From: Lunularia cruciata | Lineage: Eukaryota; Streptophyta; Marchantiopsida; Lunulariales; Lunulariaceae | Assembly (NCBI GenBank): GCA_948567375.1 | Contig: OX419762.1 | Span: 24,382,608 to 24,446,607 of the forward strand | DNA: 64,000 nt | Direction: 5' to 3' | Shown: positions 35,161 to 48,547 of the stretch, piece by piece | How the letters are laid out: each line of letters begins with the position of its first letter | Position numbering within the stretch: position 1 is the stretch's first letter | Notes under the pieces: model-generated | Told to the model about the DNA's origin: nothing | Seen by the model: only the letters and a program-made list of their open reading frames with translations | Database searches by the model: none | Program-made: the position numbers and the translations under genes

Positions 35161-35467
35161 GTGATCCATGCTTTGATTTACACCTAGGATTATGGAGTGG
35201 TAGGGTTGCTATGGCAAGTGGTAGAAGAGCTCTAGGTCAAGGAGGATGAGGTGGTAGAGGTGGTTGTAGAGGATCCACACCAAGGAGGGATGAAGTACTT
35301 GCTTTAACCTCTAATATAACCATGGCTACTTGGATTGAGTAGTTGAAGTAGAGATTGGATGGCTATCATTCAAAGGAGATCAAATTTGGGTGTCAAGGCT
35401 TCCACCTCATATGTTGGTGATAGAGACATCTTGGACTTCATGCATAGAGCAGCACAAGTAGACAACT

Positions 35468-38400
35468 CTAATCTGCATGTAACAAGGGTAATCAACAAAC
35501 ACATGGTGCTCATCCTCAACTTTGCTCATAGTACACAATTTGCAAAGTTGCATGGAGTGTTCTATTTGTTACCAATGCCCTTGTTCTACTTCTAGTCTAT
35601 GAGAACTAGTCTAAGTGAAGTAGAAATCCTAGCCAAGAGATAATCTTGCTCCCAATACACCAACATAAGATTTACAAATTGTTGATAGAACACCATCTTG
35701 GTACCAGGTTGCTGCCATAAGCAAAGTAAGAATTGCTCCTTGATCACCTCTTGAAGTGCAATAGGCTCCAATCTCCAATGTTGCTCAAAAACATTCCACC
35801 TTGTGACTTATGCAATCAGATCTGTATACCAACCAATAGATAGAGTGGCACAAAAAGCTTGGTAGGGAAGTCTCTCATGCTCCATGGACCTCACCTTAGT
35901 GGCATATGTGAGAGCTAAAAACAAAGTTTCACCCTCAAGAGGCAAAAACCCTATTTCAGCAAGCATCAATATATAAGGAGTTTGAGTACTCACCCCAAGT
36001 TCATAAAAAAAAACAATTTCTGAACTTTCTTTACCTTTTGCCACCATGTCTTCTTAGTACTTGGAACCCAAATCTAAGCACTATTGAGAACCACCGGCTG
36101 CACAAGAGATCAAAATAACACCTTTTTCAACTCCCATGTGGTAAGATGAGCAAGTCTAGAGCAATTATGAGTGAATACAAAGTTCTAAACCCTGCATTGA
36201 TTTTCATCTTCACACAAGTAGACCAACTCTAGTCATGAGAAAACTCAAGGCCCAAGTACTTATAAGAAGAAACCTGTTCCAATTGCTGTCCATCAAAAAG
36301 AAAGGTGTGACACCTTTAGAACCCACCACAATCACCTTGGACTTGTCAAGGTTCACTTCCATCTTTGTTTCATTGCAAAAGTAAAGAAGAGAATCCAATA
36401 GCTTTTGTAAACTCTATGGATTGGTGGAGAGAAACACTACATCATCTGCATAAAAGAGTGCATGTATTGTCAAAGAGCCAACTTGTGAACCACTGACTCC
36501 AACTTCCATGAGTAGTCTCTCTAGATCATTAATGAAGATTCCAAAGAGAGATGGAGATAGAGAGCAGCCTTGAATCACACCGATTGTGCGAAGGACATCT
36601 TGAGAGCTCAAAGATGAAAGTCTCACAACCATTTTCTCATAGAGTCTAGAGATAGCACCAATCAGATCAGCTGAAAAACCAACTTCAGTGAGTCTCTCAC
36701 TTAGAGATTTCCTAAGAACCTTATCAAAGGCCTTCTTGAAATCAATAAATGCAACATAGAAAGCTCTCCCAACACCTTTAGATTTCCACCAGAAAACATG
36801 GAGTACCAATAGGTGATCCAAAGCCTGATCTGAAACTATCTTGGCACTTAGCTCAAATTTTGTACTTTTCAGCCCAGGTACTCAACCTAGACTCCAAAAT
36901 TTGACCATACAACTTGGCAAAGATACTACCAACTAGTATGGTACGATAATTCGTGACAATATCTCTTTGACCAGATTTGTGAATAGGAACTACCTTCTTT
37001 AAGCACCATCTATCTAGAAAACCACAACTGATTGCCTCATTCAAATGAGAAGTGAGTACTGGAATCAAATGGCTATTGCCCCACTTCAAAAGTTCAACAC
37101 ATAGTCCATCAAGGTCTTTAGCCTTACCATTTGCAAACGTCTTCAATTGGTACTTGACATCAGCTTTAGATATGGTGAGCGCAGATCCAAGGCAAGGTGC
37201 CTTGCTTGGAGCATCAAGAAAAAAGAACAGATCCTTCACATAATCACAAAGTTTGTTCAGGGCTACCAATGGAGATGGAGATCTGATGGTTACCTTCTTC
37301 TAGAAAGCCTTGGGATTGCTCCTCAATTCAATGCTCAACTCAACCCCCTTGAGTCTAAAAAATGCTCGCTTCTTGCCCTTCACCAACTTTCTATAAGAAA
37401 CAAAAGCCTGATTTTGTGCAATTTGATCAAGAGACCTATCCATAGCTTTGATCCTTGCCATTTTGCTATCAACATCATACCATCTATTGCAAAGGAGACC
37501 AAGTTTCTTCTTGTGAGAACCTCTTGGAAACAAAGTAGTTGATGTAGATTGAAGAAATTCAACCAATTGATCACTACGTTGTTGAAAATAAGAACTCCAC
37601 TCCATAGAACTCAATTTCTCATGGATAGCTTGTTGGTACAAATCTAGCTTGTGAAAATCTAGATAGAGTTTCCCTCTAAAGGTATGGTCAATAGGTAATG
37701 TGGTTCTGTTGAGGCAAGAAAGAAGGATGGCACAAGATAGAGGTGCATGGTCAGATTTTGGTTGAGGATCTAAAACAACAAAATCTAAGAGAAGGTGTAT
37801 AACACTAGGTGAGGTGAGCACATAGTTTATGGTGCTTGATCAACTAGAAGCAAAGCATGTGCTCTTGCAAGTATCAGGAAATTGAGAAAGGCCATTCAAG
37901 ATTTTCACGTTACACTTGGTACCAAAGCTCAAAAAGTGCTCACTCATGGAGTTGCTAATGGAATCTAGGGAAGAGCGGGACCAGGTACTAGAATCATCTA
38001 TCCAGGTATAAATAGGATCATTCTCAAGGTCACTCAACTCAGAAATCTGAGAGGCTTGGATCCTAGGGTTGAAATCACCAAGAATGAGTATTGCACCTTT
38101 ACTTTGAAACTCCAACACATCTTTTGTCCAGGAGTGGAAAGGTTGCATGGTGTTGAGAGCTCCACTTGAATAGATTGGTGATGTCAATGGAGCAAAGTAA
38201 CAAATAGCAAGGAAGCAAGGTGTAACAACTCCTCCAATCTTCAACCATTGGTATTGTCCACTTGAGTCTTGGCCTACCAAAGAGACTAATTTTTCAAAGC
38301 CAAATCTGATGTAAATAGCAATACCTCCAAAGCTCCTTCCTCTATGTTGCCTCCACTTGTTCCAAGTTGAACCAACAAGAGTGAAACCTTCAATATCTTG

Positions 38401-40235
38401 AATGATGTTTCCTTCATGTTCTCATGTCTCCACAAGATTGATCAAATCAACATCATCCCACAAAGGCTTAGTGTTGGATTACTTGGTATGTGTGAGACCA
38501 TGAAAATTTCAAAACAACACTCTAACCAGATGCACCGCCCCTTGAGTATAGCCTTGTTATCCATCATTGAATTCCTTTGAGTTTCTAAGCCAAACCTCAC
38601 CAAAATGCTTCTTGGTTGTACACCTTTGTGTCCCAATCTATATGCTTGCAAATTTGAGGTTCATGTACTCTCAAAGAATCAACAATAAACTCACACACTA
38701 TGGCCTTGGTGTCTTTTTTCTTAGTCTTTGGCAAACCTGAAATCCTCAAGTTCTTCATTCTGACCTGTTGGTTCTCTTTCTCAACCTCATGCTCTTGCAA
38801 GTAAGAGATTTGAGCCACCTTAGTAGCTTCAGCATATGACTTCATCTTGACATCTTATGTGTCAACCATCTCTTGCAGCCCTCCATTTTGTGAAGCAATG
38901 TTGGTGGATTGTGCTCCCAAGGAAGGAACCTTCTCAATAACATCCATCAAACCCTTTGTGGAGTCTAACATCAAATTGTTGCTCTTCTTGAGTTCTTGGA
39001 TATCTAGGGTGATTAAATTTAGAGATTCTTTCACATTCATGACATCTACTCTAACTGTTTCCAAATCTGCCATAAGAATAATCATACATTGAGACACAGG
39101 GGCAAAAAAGCTCTTGAGTTCCTTGTAGAAGTCATTTGCTTTTCTATACATTTCAGCAAGCTGTTGCTGTTTTGAAGCTTTATCAGCAATTTCTTGCACC
39201 ATCTTGGAAGCTTCTATTCTGGAAACTCCAAAGTGCTACTATGATAATATATTCTCTACTTCACTCAAGCTCTATGAGTTCTTGGAGAACTCTTGGAATT
39301 TGGATTTGCAAAATCTTAAAGAAATTATAGATTTCACATTCCCATGGTTTCTATTTCACAAAGTGAGACTCAGTTCTATCCATATCCACCAATAGCTCTA
39401 CAAATGATTGTTCTAATGATCCAAAAATCTACTCATTTGGATTTGTAAATCAAAAATTTAAAACTTTTGAATTTGAATTTTTTTACATGAAAATTTTGAA
39501 ATCCTACAGATTTAAAAAATTCACACCTTGGCTACATTACTTCAAAATCTACCACTGAGAACTCAATCAAAAGCTCTTGAGTAATTCTTTCAAATGAACC
39601 AAAAATGAACTCATTTGAGCAAATAGATATGGAGTTATAGCTTCTAGAGTTTTCTACTGTAAACTTCTAAACCTCATTGAGTCATAGGATTCAAATGCTT
39701 ATAACTTCAATCACAAAGCTTCAAATTCTATGAAAAAATTTTCAATCAATAGCTCTTGACAAGATGCTTCTAATGAATTCAAGATCACCTCATTTGAAGA
39801 TGTGAGTCCAAAGTTCTAGCGTGTGAAAGTTGCAGATTTGAGCACCACCAATCGCACAAGATCACATATTGATGAAATTTGAAACTCTTTCCACAAAAAT
39901 CCAACTTCAGCAAGCAGGTATTCATAAGAAAGCCCTTTTAAAGTTGTTGCCAATGAACCCAAGATTGAAACATTTGGACATGGGACCAGAAAGTTACAAG
40001 GTGTTGAAATTTGAGCTCAAACCCTAAAATCTTTGAGAGATGGCAGAATTTGAATCTTCATAAGTTTTTGTGTGTATGTGACTTGCAAGCGTGCTTGGTA
40101 TCAATTGAAAGAGCTTCCCAAGTGGCTTCTTATGCCACAAAAGTCACTCCATTTGGACACCATATGATGAAGATTCAAACTCTCAAATTTGGATCCTCTC
40201 TCAAAAATTTCAATCACTCATAACGTTTTGCACAA
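35468..40235 (-). mobile_element. LINE copy H, nearly complete, minus strand
   Basis: On the minus strand: part of the 5' UTR (40235-39240), ORF1 (about 39230-38510), ORF2 (about 38500-35470). ORF1 starts at ATA instead of ATG. A deletion near 38507 removes the end of ORF1 and the first codons of ORF2, including the TAG junction. RT boxes are present: FIDFKKAFDKV (about 36745), GVIQGCSLSPSLFGIF (about 36560), FYADDVVF (about 36450). Stops and small indels occur throughout. The 3' end is missing beyond the CCHC region at 35468. Confidence 0.9.
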
Positions 40236-41487
40236 AGCCTGCTTGCTCCAATTGCTGCTCCATTGAGAAACCTGCTCCAATTGCTGTCCATCTAAAAAGA
40301 AAGGTGTGACACCTTTAGAACCCACCACAATCACTTTGGACTTGTCAAGGTTCACCTCCATCTTTGTTTGATTGCAAAAGCAAAGTAGAGAATCCAACAA
40401 CTTCTATAAACTCTGTGGATTGGTGGAGAGAATCACTCCATCATCTGCATAAAGGAGTGCATGTATAATCAAAGAGCCAACTTGTTCACCAATAGCTCCA
40501 ACTTCCATGAGTAGACTCTCTAGATCATCGATGAAGATTCCAAACAGAGTTGGAGATAAAGAGCAAGCTTGAATCACACCCATTGTGCTAAGGACATCTT
40601 GAGAGCTCAAAGATGAAAGTTTCACAATCATTTTCTCATAGAATCTTTAGATAGCACCAATCAGATCAGCTGAAACACCCACTTCAGTGAGTCTCTCACT
40701 TAGATATTTCCTAAGCACCTTATCAAAGGCCTTGCTAAAATCAAAAAATGCAATATAGAGAGCTCTCCCAACACCTTTAGATTTCCACCACAAAACATGG
40801 AGTACCAATAGGTGGTCCAAAGTACTAAAGCCTGATCTGAAACCAGCATTGCACTTAGGTCAATTTTTGTACTTTTCAGCCCAAGTGCTCAACCTCAACT
40901 CCAAAATTTGACCATAAAACTTGGCAAAGACACTACCAACAAGTATGGTATGGTAATTGGTGACAACATCTCTCTAGCCAGACTTGTGAATAGGAACTAC
41001 CTTCTTGAAGCACCATCTTTCAAGAAAGTCACACTTGATTGCCTCATTCAAATGAGAAGTGAGTACTACAATCAAATGGCCACCGCCTAACTTCAAAAGT
41101 TCAACACATACTCCATCAGGATCTTGGGCCTTACCAATAGCCAACTTCTTTGATTGGTACTTGACATCAGCTTCAGAGATGGTGAGAGCAGATCCAAGGC
41201 AAGGTGCCATGCGTGGAGCATCAAGGAAAAAGTAGATCCTTCACATAGTCACAAAGCTCATTCAGGTCCAGCAATGGAGATGGAGATCTGATAGTTACCT
41301 TCTCCCAAAAAGCCTTGGGATTGCTCCTCAATTCAAGGCTCAACTCAACCCCCTTGAGTCTCAAAAATGCCCACTTTTTGCACTTCACTAACTTTTTGTA
41401 TGGAAGAAAGGCCTGATTTTGTGCAATCTGATCAAGAGCCTGTCCATAGCTTTGATCCTTGCCATTTTGCAATCAGCATCATACAAT
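40236..41487 (-). mobile_element. LINE copy G: RT fragment
   Basis: Starts at YDADCKMARIKA and runs through the RT domain to the palm/thumb boundary (SKVIVVGSKGVTPFF). Near 40236-40290 a CTCCAATTGCTG-containing segment is duplicated next to copy H. Frame breaks include stops near 41215, 40970 and 40405. It abuts the tail of copy I at 41488. Confidence 0.85.
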
Positions 41488-41854
41488 AAACAATGAAAAA
41501 TGAAATATAAAGCCCAGAAGACCCAAAGAGTCAGATGGCTACCACCCCACTTAAGTAGTTCAACACATAGTCCATCAACTTTGCTCATAGTACACAATTT
41601 GCAAAGTTGCATGGAGTGCTCTATCTACTGCCAACTTGTTCTACTTCTAGTCTATGAGAACTAGTTCTATACTGAGCAATAACATGTCTAAGTGAAGAAG
41701 AAATACTAGCCAAGAGATAATCTTGCTCACAATACACCAACATAAGATTTACAAACTGCAGGTAGAACACCATCTTGAAATCGGGTTGTTGCTATAAGCA
41801 AAGTAAGAACTGCTCCTTGATAACTTCTCGTAGCGCAATGGGCTCCAATCTCCA

Positions 41855-44621
41855 CTATTGCTTAGAAACATTCCACCTTGTGGCCCATGCAATCAGATCT
41901 ATATACCAACCAATAGATAGAGTGGCACAAAAAGCTCGGCAGAGAAGTCTCTCATGCTCCATGGACCTCACCTTAGTGGCATATGTGAGAGAAGAAAAAG
42001 CTTCAGCCTCAAGAGGCAAACACCTAGTTTCAGCAAGCAGCAATACATAAGGAGTTTGAGTCCTCACCCCAAGTTCATCACACAAAAACAATTTTTCAAC
42101 TTTCTCCAACTTTTGCCATTATGTCTTCTTAGTACCTGGACCCCAACTCTGAGCACCATAGAGAACCACCGGTTGCACAAGAGACCTGAACCGCACCTTC
42201 TTCAACTCCCATGTGGTAAGATGAGCAAGTCTAGAGCAATTCATGAGTGAATACAAAGCTCTAAAGCTTGCATTGATTCTCATCTTCACACAAGTAGACC
42301 AACTATAGTCATGAGAAAACTCAAGGCCTAAGTACTTATAAGAAGAAACTTGCTCCAAACGCTGTCCATCAAAAAACAAAGGTGTGACACCTTTAGAACC
42401 CACCACAATCAGCTTGGACTTGTCAAGGTTCACCTCCATCTTTGTTTCATTGCAAAACAAGAGAAGAGAATCCAACAACTTCTGTAAACTCTATGGATTG
42501 GTTGAGAGGAGCACTACATCATCCGCATACAGCAGTGCATGTATCATCAAAGAGCCAACCTGTACACCAATAGCTCCAGCTTCCATAAGCACCCTCTCTA
42601 GACCATCGATGAAGATTCCAAACAAAGTTGGAGATAGAGAGCAACCTTGAATCACACCCATTGTGCTAAGGACATCTTTAGAGCTCAAAGATGAAAGCTT
42701 CACAACCACCTTCTCATAGAGTCTAGAGATAGCACCAATCAGATCAGCTGAAATACCAACTTCCATGAGTCTCTCACTTAGTGATTTCCTAAGCACCTTA
42801 TCAAAGGCCTTCCTAAAATCAATAAATGCAACATAGAGAGCTCTCCCAACACCCTTAGATTTCCACCACAAAACATGGAGTACCAATAGATGATCTAAAG
42901 TACTAAAGCCTGATCTGAAACCAGCTTGGCACTTAGCTCAAATTTTGAACTTTTCAGCCCAAGAACTCAACCTAGACTCCAAAATTTGACCGTACAACTT
43001 GACAAAGATACTATCCACTAGAATGGTATGGTAATTAGTGACAATATCTCTTTGACCAGATTTGTGAATATGAACTACCTTCTTGAAGCACCATCTATCA
43101 AGAAAGCCACAACTGATTGCCTCATTTAAGAGAGAAGTGAGTATTGAAATCAGATGGCTACCACTCCACTTAAGTAGTTCAACACATAGTCCACCAAGGT
43201 CTTCAGCCTTACCATTGGCCCACTTCTTCAATTGGTAGTTGACATCAGCTTCAGAGATGGTGAGAGCAGATCCAAGGCAAGGTGTCATGCTTGGAGCATC
43301 AAGGAAAAGGTACAAATCCTTCACATATTCACAAAGCTCATTCAGGTCTAGTGATGGAGATGGAGATATGATGGTTACCTTCTTCTAAAAAGCCTTGGGA
43401 TTGCTCCTCAATTCAATGCTCAACTTAACCCCCTTGAGTCTCAAAAATGCCCGCTTCTTGCACTTCACCAACTTTCTATAAGAGACAAAAGCCTAATTTT
43501 GTGCAATCTGATCAAGAGACCTGTCCATAGCTTTGATCCTTGCCATGTTACAATCAGCATCAAACCACCTATTGCAAGGAGACCAAGTCTCTTCCTGTGA
43601 GAACCTCGTGGAAACAAAGTAGTTGATGTAGATTGAAGAAGTTCAACCAACTGATCATTACGTTGTTGAAAATCAGAACTCCACTCCATTGAGCTCAATT
43701 TCTCATGGATAGCTTGTTGGTACAGATCTCTCTTGTGAAAATCTAGATGGAGTTTCCCTCTAAAGGCATGGTCAATAGGCAATGTGGTTCTATTGAGGCA
43801 AGAAAGAAGGATGACACAAGATAGAGGTGCATGGTCCGATTCAGGTTGAGGATCTAAAACAACAAAATTTGAGACAATGGGTATATCATTGGGTGAGGTA
43901 AGCATATAATCTATAGTGCAGGATCCAAAAAAAGCAAGCATGTGCTCTTACAAGTTTATGGAAATTGAGAAAGGCCATTCTAGATCTTCAAGCTACAATT
44001 GGTACCAAAGCTCAAAAAGTGCTCACTCATGGAGTTGGATATGAGATCTTTGGAAGAGCGGGACCAAGCACTAGAATGATCTATCAAGCTATGGAAAGTG
44101 TCACTATCAAGGTCACTAAACTCAAGGATTTGGGAGGCTTGGATCCTAGCATTGAAATCACCAAGAACAAGTATTGCACCTTTACTTTGAAATTCCAACA
44201 CATCCTTTGTCAAGGAATGGAAAGGTTGCATGGTGTTGAGAGATCTACTTGAATAGATTGGTGATGTCAATGGGGCAAAGTAACAAACAGCAAGAGAGCA
44301 AGGTGTAGCAACTCCTCCAATCCTCAACCATTGGTATTTTCCACTTGAATCTTGACCTATCAAAGAGACTAATTTTTCAAAGCCAAATCTGATGTAAGTA
44401 GCAATACCTCCAAAGCCCCTTCCCTTGTGTTGCCTCCGCTTGTTCCAAGTTGAATGGACAAGAGTGAAACCTTAAGTGTCTTGAATGGTGTTTCCTTCAT
44501 GTTCCCATGTCTCTACAAGATTGATCAGATCAACATCATCCCACATAGGTTTAGCGCTTGAGTACTTGGTATGTGTGAGACCATGAACATTCCAAAATAG
44601 CACTCTAAGGGTCTGGAATTG
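41855..44621 (-). pseudogene. LINE ORF2 of copy I
   Basis: Follows ORF1 in the same frame after TAG. The endonuclease segment to about 43980 keeps that frame, with a stop near 44475 and another at 43980. RT boxes include FIDFRKAFDKV (about 42810), GVIQGCSLSPTLFGIFIDGL (about 42620) and the catalytic LLYADDVVLL (about 42510). The thumb (TPYVLLLAETRCLPLEAEA) follows. Damage includes frameshifts near 43960 and 43400, an internal TGA near 42935 and a TAG near 42490. Confidence 0.87.
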
Positions 44622-45461
44622 CTATGTGGTAGTTGACAACTTCCTTTGGGTGATCATTGCTCTATTGTCCCTCAAGAATGCAAAAAAACCTACTTGTTGA
44701 GCCTCCTTCACTTTTGCTAATTCTCCCTTCTTTGCTTGCTATTGGAGAGATGTGAGATTCGAGTCCAACCAGATACACCGCCCCTTCAGTATAGCCTTGT
44801 TATCCATCATTGCATTCCTTTGAGTTTCTGAGCCAAACCTCACCAAAAGACTTCTTGGTTGTGCACCTTGTTGTCCCAATCTATATGCTTGCAAAATCTG
44901 AGGATCATGGACTCTCAAAGAATCAGCAATAAACGCACACACTATGGCCTTGGTGTCTTCCTTCTCACTCTCTGGCAAACCTGAAATCCTCAAGTTCTTC
45001 ATTTTGACCAATTGGTTTTCCTTCTCAACCTCATGCTCTTGCAAGTAAGAGATTTAAGCCACCTTAGTAGCTTCAACATAAGACTTCATCTTCACTTCTA
45101 ATGTGTCTACAATCTGTTGGAGCACTCTACTTTGTGTAGCAATGTTGCTGGCTTGTGCTCCCAAGGAAGCAACTTTCTTGGTAGCATCAACCATCCACTT
45201 GGTTGATGTTAACAGCAAGATAGTACTCTTCTTCAGGTCTTGAATCTCTTGGTTGACTAGGTTCAAGGACTCTTTTACACTTCTGATCTCAACCTTTACA
45301 ATTTCCATATCAATCATGAGAGTACTCATGCATTGGGACATAGGTGCAAAAAAGCTTTTAAGCTCTTTGTGGAAATCACTAGATTTCCTATACATTTCTG
45401 CTAATTGTTGTTGCTTCAAGGCTATATCAGCAATATCTTTCACCATCTTGGACTCCTCCAT
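44622..45461 (-). pseudogene. LINE ORF1 of copy I
   Basis: 279 codons from ATG 45461 to TAG, the same length as in copy D. The N-terminal coiled coil (KQQQLAEMYRKSSDFHKELK) is followed by the RRM-like region (KMKNLRISGLPESEKEDTKA; RSLLVRFGSETQRNAMM). A single internal TAA near 45054 replaces CAA. It differs from copy D at the N-terminus (MEESKMVKDIADIAL) and its 5' UTR is distinct, indicating another subfamily. Confidence 0.85.
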
Positions 45462-47150
45462 TGTGCCAATTGCTAATCACTAATCACTCACAATCAATCT
45501 AGAAGTTTTACGTCCAACACCAAAACTTCAAGATTTTCAAGTATAAATTTCTTCTGTTTTACAGGTCAGAGCACTTCTAGGCGGGTGTTGAAGTAAGGCC
45601 CTTGAGAATCTGGTTATAATGAGATAAAAATCACTTCATTTGAGTATGTGAGCGCAAAGATACTATCTTCCAAATCTGCAATGCCTAGAAATACCAAAGG
45701 CTGCGAAATTTGAGGTACTTAGAGCTTATAATCTGTCCTCTAACCTCTAGCAATCAATTTCCACTGTAAAGGTATGAGTGAGTTGATTTTAATGATACAA
45801 AGATCACTTCATTTGGATCATTGAGTACAAAGATACAATAGCTTGAATCTACTACACACATGAGTAGGTGTGAACACAAAGTACTTGGAAGTATCAGAGT
45901 GAATCAATTGGTCATATCATCTGCCTTGGATACTCAAATTCCCCAACTATAGATTCAATAGAAAGGATATGATTGTGTGGTTCTTATGATATAAGAATCA
46001 CATGCATTGGGTTTGTGAGTGAAGAGAACTGGCCCTCCAAAAATGGTACTCCAAACACCAAGATCCAGGAGTTGTGATAGAATGAGAATTGTCACCACTG
46101 TTTTTTCAGACCTCCATATGCTACAAGTTTTACCTTGAAACAGAGCTTGTAAGTCATAGGTTCTGATGCAAAAATAATTACTAGATTTGCATATGTGACC
46201 ATAGAGCAATACCTCTCCAAATTTTTTCCCTATCACATGGAGTTCTCAAAACTTCCAGAGAATTCAGAAATCCACAACTTCTTGTATACTGCTACTAACT
46301 ACACAAACTTGGCCTTGAAAGACAGCTCTTGCAATGGTGCCTCTAATGAAATCTCAATAACTCCATTTGCTCAAGTAGTGGAAGAGATACAAGCATCTGA
46401 GTGTCTGCCAAAGAAACTCCAAAATCAATAACCCTTCATGAAGAACAGATGAGAATTAGAATTGTCACCACTGCTTGCTCAGACCTCCATATGCTGCAAG
46501 CTTGGCCTTGAAAGAGAGCTTGTAAGTCACAAATTCTAATGCAACACTCTTCACTGGATTTTCAGTTGTGACTGCAGAGCAATACCTCTCCAAATTTTTG
46601 CACAATCACATAAACTCCTCACAGCTTCCTCAAAATTCAAAATTCTAGAACTCTTTGTGTACTGCTCCAAACTGCATAGGCTTTACCTTGAAAAAAAAGC
46701 TCTCATCATGAGGCTTCTATTGAATACCTAAACACTCTATTTGCTAGAGGATTGGCAGAGATACAATCATTCAAAATTATAGTTCAAACCGTAAAATCTG
46801 CCAGAGATGACAAAATTCAAATCCTTGTAACTTTCTGCGAGGATGTGATCTTTGAGCCTGATTGATATCAATCAAAATAGGAGGTCAAGGCACATCCACT
46901 GCTACAAAAATCAGTTGATTTGGACTCATAATGAAGAAGAAACTAACTCTCAAATCTCCGTCCTTTGTCAGAAATTTCAATTACCCATCACTTTTGGTAC
47001 AGAGCTTAGAACGTTACAATCTTGGTAGTCATGGAATTCTCCTGGCAAGGCGCTTCTAACAAGACCAAATTTGCAAGGTTTGGACAAGTAGGTGCTGAGA
47101 AATGACATGCCAAACTTTTGGGAAATCTCCTCTCTCAATCTTTCAAAATC
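45462..47150 (-). repeat. LINE 5' UTR of copy I: ~nine monomers, two-monomer higher order
   Basis: Landmarks equivalent to the tttg...gtgag block fall near 45640, 45810, 46000, 46180, 46360, 46560, 46740, 46920 and 47080, that is every 160-200 bases. A longer repeat of about 370 bases is clearer: GAGAATTGTCACCACTG at about 46084 and AGAATTGTCACCACTG at about 46458 begin closely similar stretches (CAGACCTCCATATGCT, GAGCAATACCTCTCCAAATT). Confidence 0.7.
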
Positions 47151-47179
47151 TCAAAGCTTGGTAGGGGTATGGTGCTCAT

Positions 47180-47505
47180 CACAAAAATCACTACAAGTAA
47201 TCCAATTTTTAACCCTGATCTGTATGTAATAAGGGCAATCAACAAACACATGGTGCTCAAGGATAGAGTTAGACATTAGATTACTTGTGATTTCTCAACT
47301 CTCTTACAGGTTGAAGCTTTAGCATTAGGGAAGTATATGATAGAGATTAGTTTACATCCAACCAATTTGTTGCAGATTGGTCAGATGCCCTAGGCTTTGG
47401 CTGAGGCTTACATTTCATGTGTTTTGTATTGTGTTTCAAGCCTTTTGACTCTTTGGCTCTTTTGGGCTTTATATTTCATTGTTTCATTGTTTCATTGATT
47501 CATGA
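47180..47505. mobile_element. Two short LINE 3' fragments in opposite orientation (fold-back)
   Basis: Positions 47180-47259 are the CCHC/3' region on the minus strand. Positions 47260-47505 are the last ~245 bases on the plus strand, with a tail of three TTTCATTG-type units. The shared part (AAATCACTACAAGTAATC against GATTACTTGTGATTTC) could form a hairpin. Confidence 0.75.
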
Positions 47506-47680
47506 GTGAATATAAAGCTCTAAACCCTGCATTGATTCTCATCTTCACACAAGTAGATCAACTATAGTCATGAGGAAACTCAAGGCCTAAGTACTTATAA
47601 GAAGAAACTTGCTCCAAACGTTGTCGATCCAAAAACAAAGGTGTGACACCTTTAGAACCCACCACAATCACCTTGGACTT
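47506..47680 (-). mobile_element. LINE copy S, left part (RT thumb), split by LTR element 2
   Basis: Encodes the segment from RALYSLMN back to SKVIVVGSKGVTPLF on the minus strand and ends in GACTT (47676-47680), the target duplication of the LTR element. The rest of the copy resumes at 58887. Confidence 0.88.
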
Positions 47681-47899
47681 TGTGACAACCCGACAAATAT
47701 CACTTTTGTGGAAATCGGGTCAGTAGAGTTTGTTCCCGTAGAGATACTATCCAGAATTGGTCAAATATGAAGACAAATTGGTCAAATATGAAGACAAAAG
47801 TCACAATCACAGTTCTTCTTGGTTTCTACTTTAATCTCTTGGGTAGAAACTACACCCAAAAGAGAGTAACAAGCTCACAATCTTGACAACTTGTCACGA

Positions 47900-47901
<2 letters not shown>

Positions 47902-47958
<57 letters not shown>
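47902..47958. repeat. (AC)n microsatellite, ~57 bp, in the LTR
   Basis: About 28 AC units. The same site in the other LTR (56648-56674) has about 13 units, while the LTRs of element 1 lack it. It therefore arose in this subfamily and has changed in length since insertion. Confidence 0.95.
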
Positions 47959-47960
<2 letters not shown>

Positions 47961-48547
47961 ATCACAACATAGCAAATTCTGTCCAAACAACTCTTGATTG
48001 TGATGATTCAGATTCTCCCAAAGACGCACTTCACTACGAAGACCAATTTTGCCTTAGAATTGTGTTCCACCCCTCCACTGAAGGCACAACTTCCTCGATC
48101 AAAATTGCTTCACATCAATTTTGTGCTGCACTCACAAATGTAGAATACTAACAACACTACAATTCCTCTCATATCTGTCAAGGCATTGCTCCAATGCACT
48201 TCACTCAAGATCAAACACACAAAATGAAGATCAAGGCTGTAGATTCCAACATCCATAGACACACTGACTTGCTCTTCAGAATTCTCCACACACTCACAAA
48301 CACAAACACAAAATTGACAATCGGAATTAAGCTTAAGCGACAAGTACTGGGAACATCACTTCACTTTATCTATCTTCAGAAATTTGAATATTGAATAACA
48401 TCATACTGCAAATGCTTCACTTAAATACTGAAGCAAACGGCAGACTTGCCTACCTAGGCACCGCTTCCTAACATCCTCTCCTACCTGCAGATCCCAAGTG
48501 ACAGTCTATCTCTTCCTATCTGCCTCTTCCTATCTCAAAATTGACTT

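Larger units (their letters stand above)
33671..35467 (+). mobile_element. Relic of another LTR-retrotransposon gag
   Basis: Plus-strand translation gives broken gag-like phrases: ILDKELQCRVHDAML, FGLAEHIELNMVEERM and a CCHC-like CX2C...GHIS...C near 35130-35180. Their wording differs from gag of the Athila-like elements. Many stops occur in every frame. No LTRs were identified. A 62-base minus-strand LINE 3' end (34241-34302) is inserted, and a tandem duplication occurs at 35009-35160. Confidence 0.5.
41488..47150 (-). mobile_element. LINE copy I, long 5' UTR, near full length
   Basis: On the minus strand: a 1.69 kb 5' UTR (47150-45462), ORF1 (45461-44622), ORF2 (44621 to about 41580) and the tail at 41488-41530. 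The end is chimaeric: after CTMSKV the sequence jumps to 45 bases of RT (VDGLCVELLKWGGSHL) and then to the 3' UTR. ORF2 from 43324 to 41855 stays in one frame, interrupted only by point stops, so the protein organisation is easiest to read here. The 5' UTR has about nine monomers, against six in copy D. Confidence 0.9.

Noticed and set aside
33671-35467. A host gene in this stretch
   Set aside because: Stops occur in every frame, and the recognisable pieces are gag-like with a zinc-knuckle relic.
47891-48151. Open frame with a long Thr-His repeat
   Set aside because: It is a translation of the (AC)n microsatellite in an LTR.
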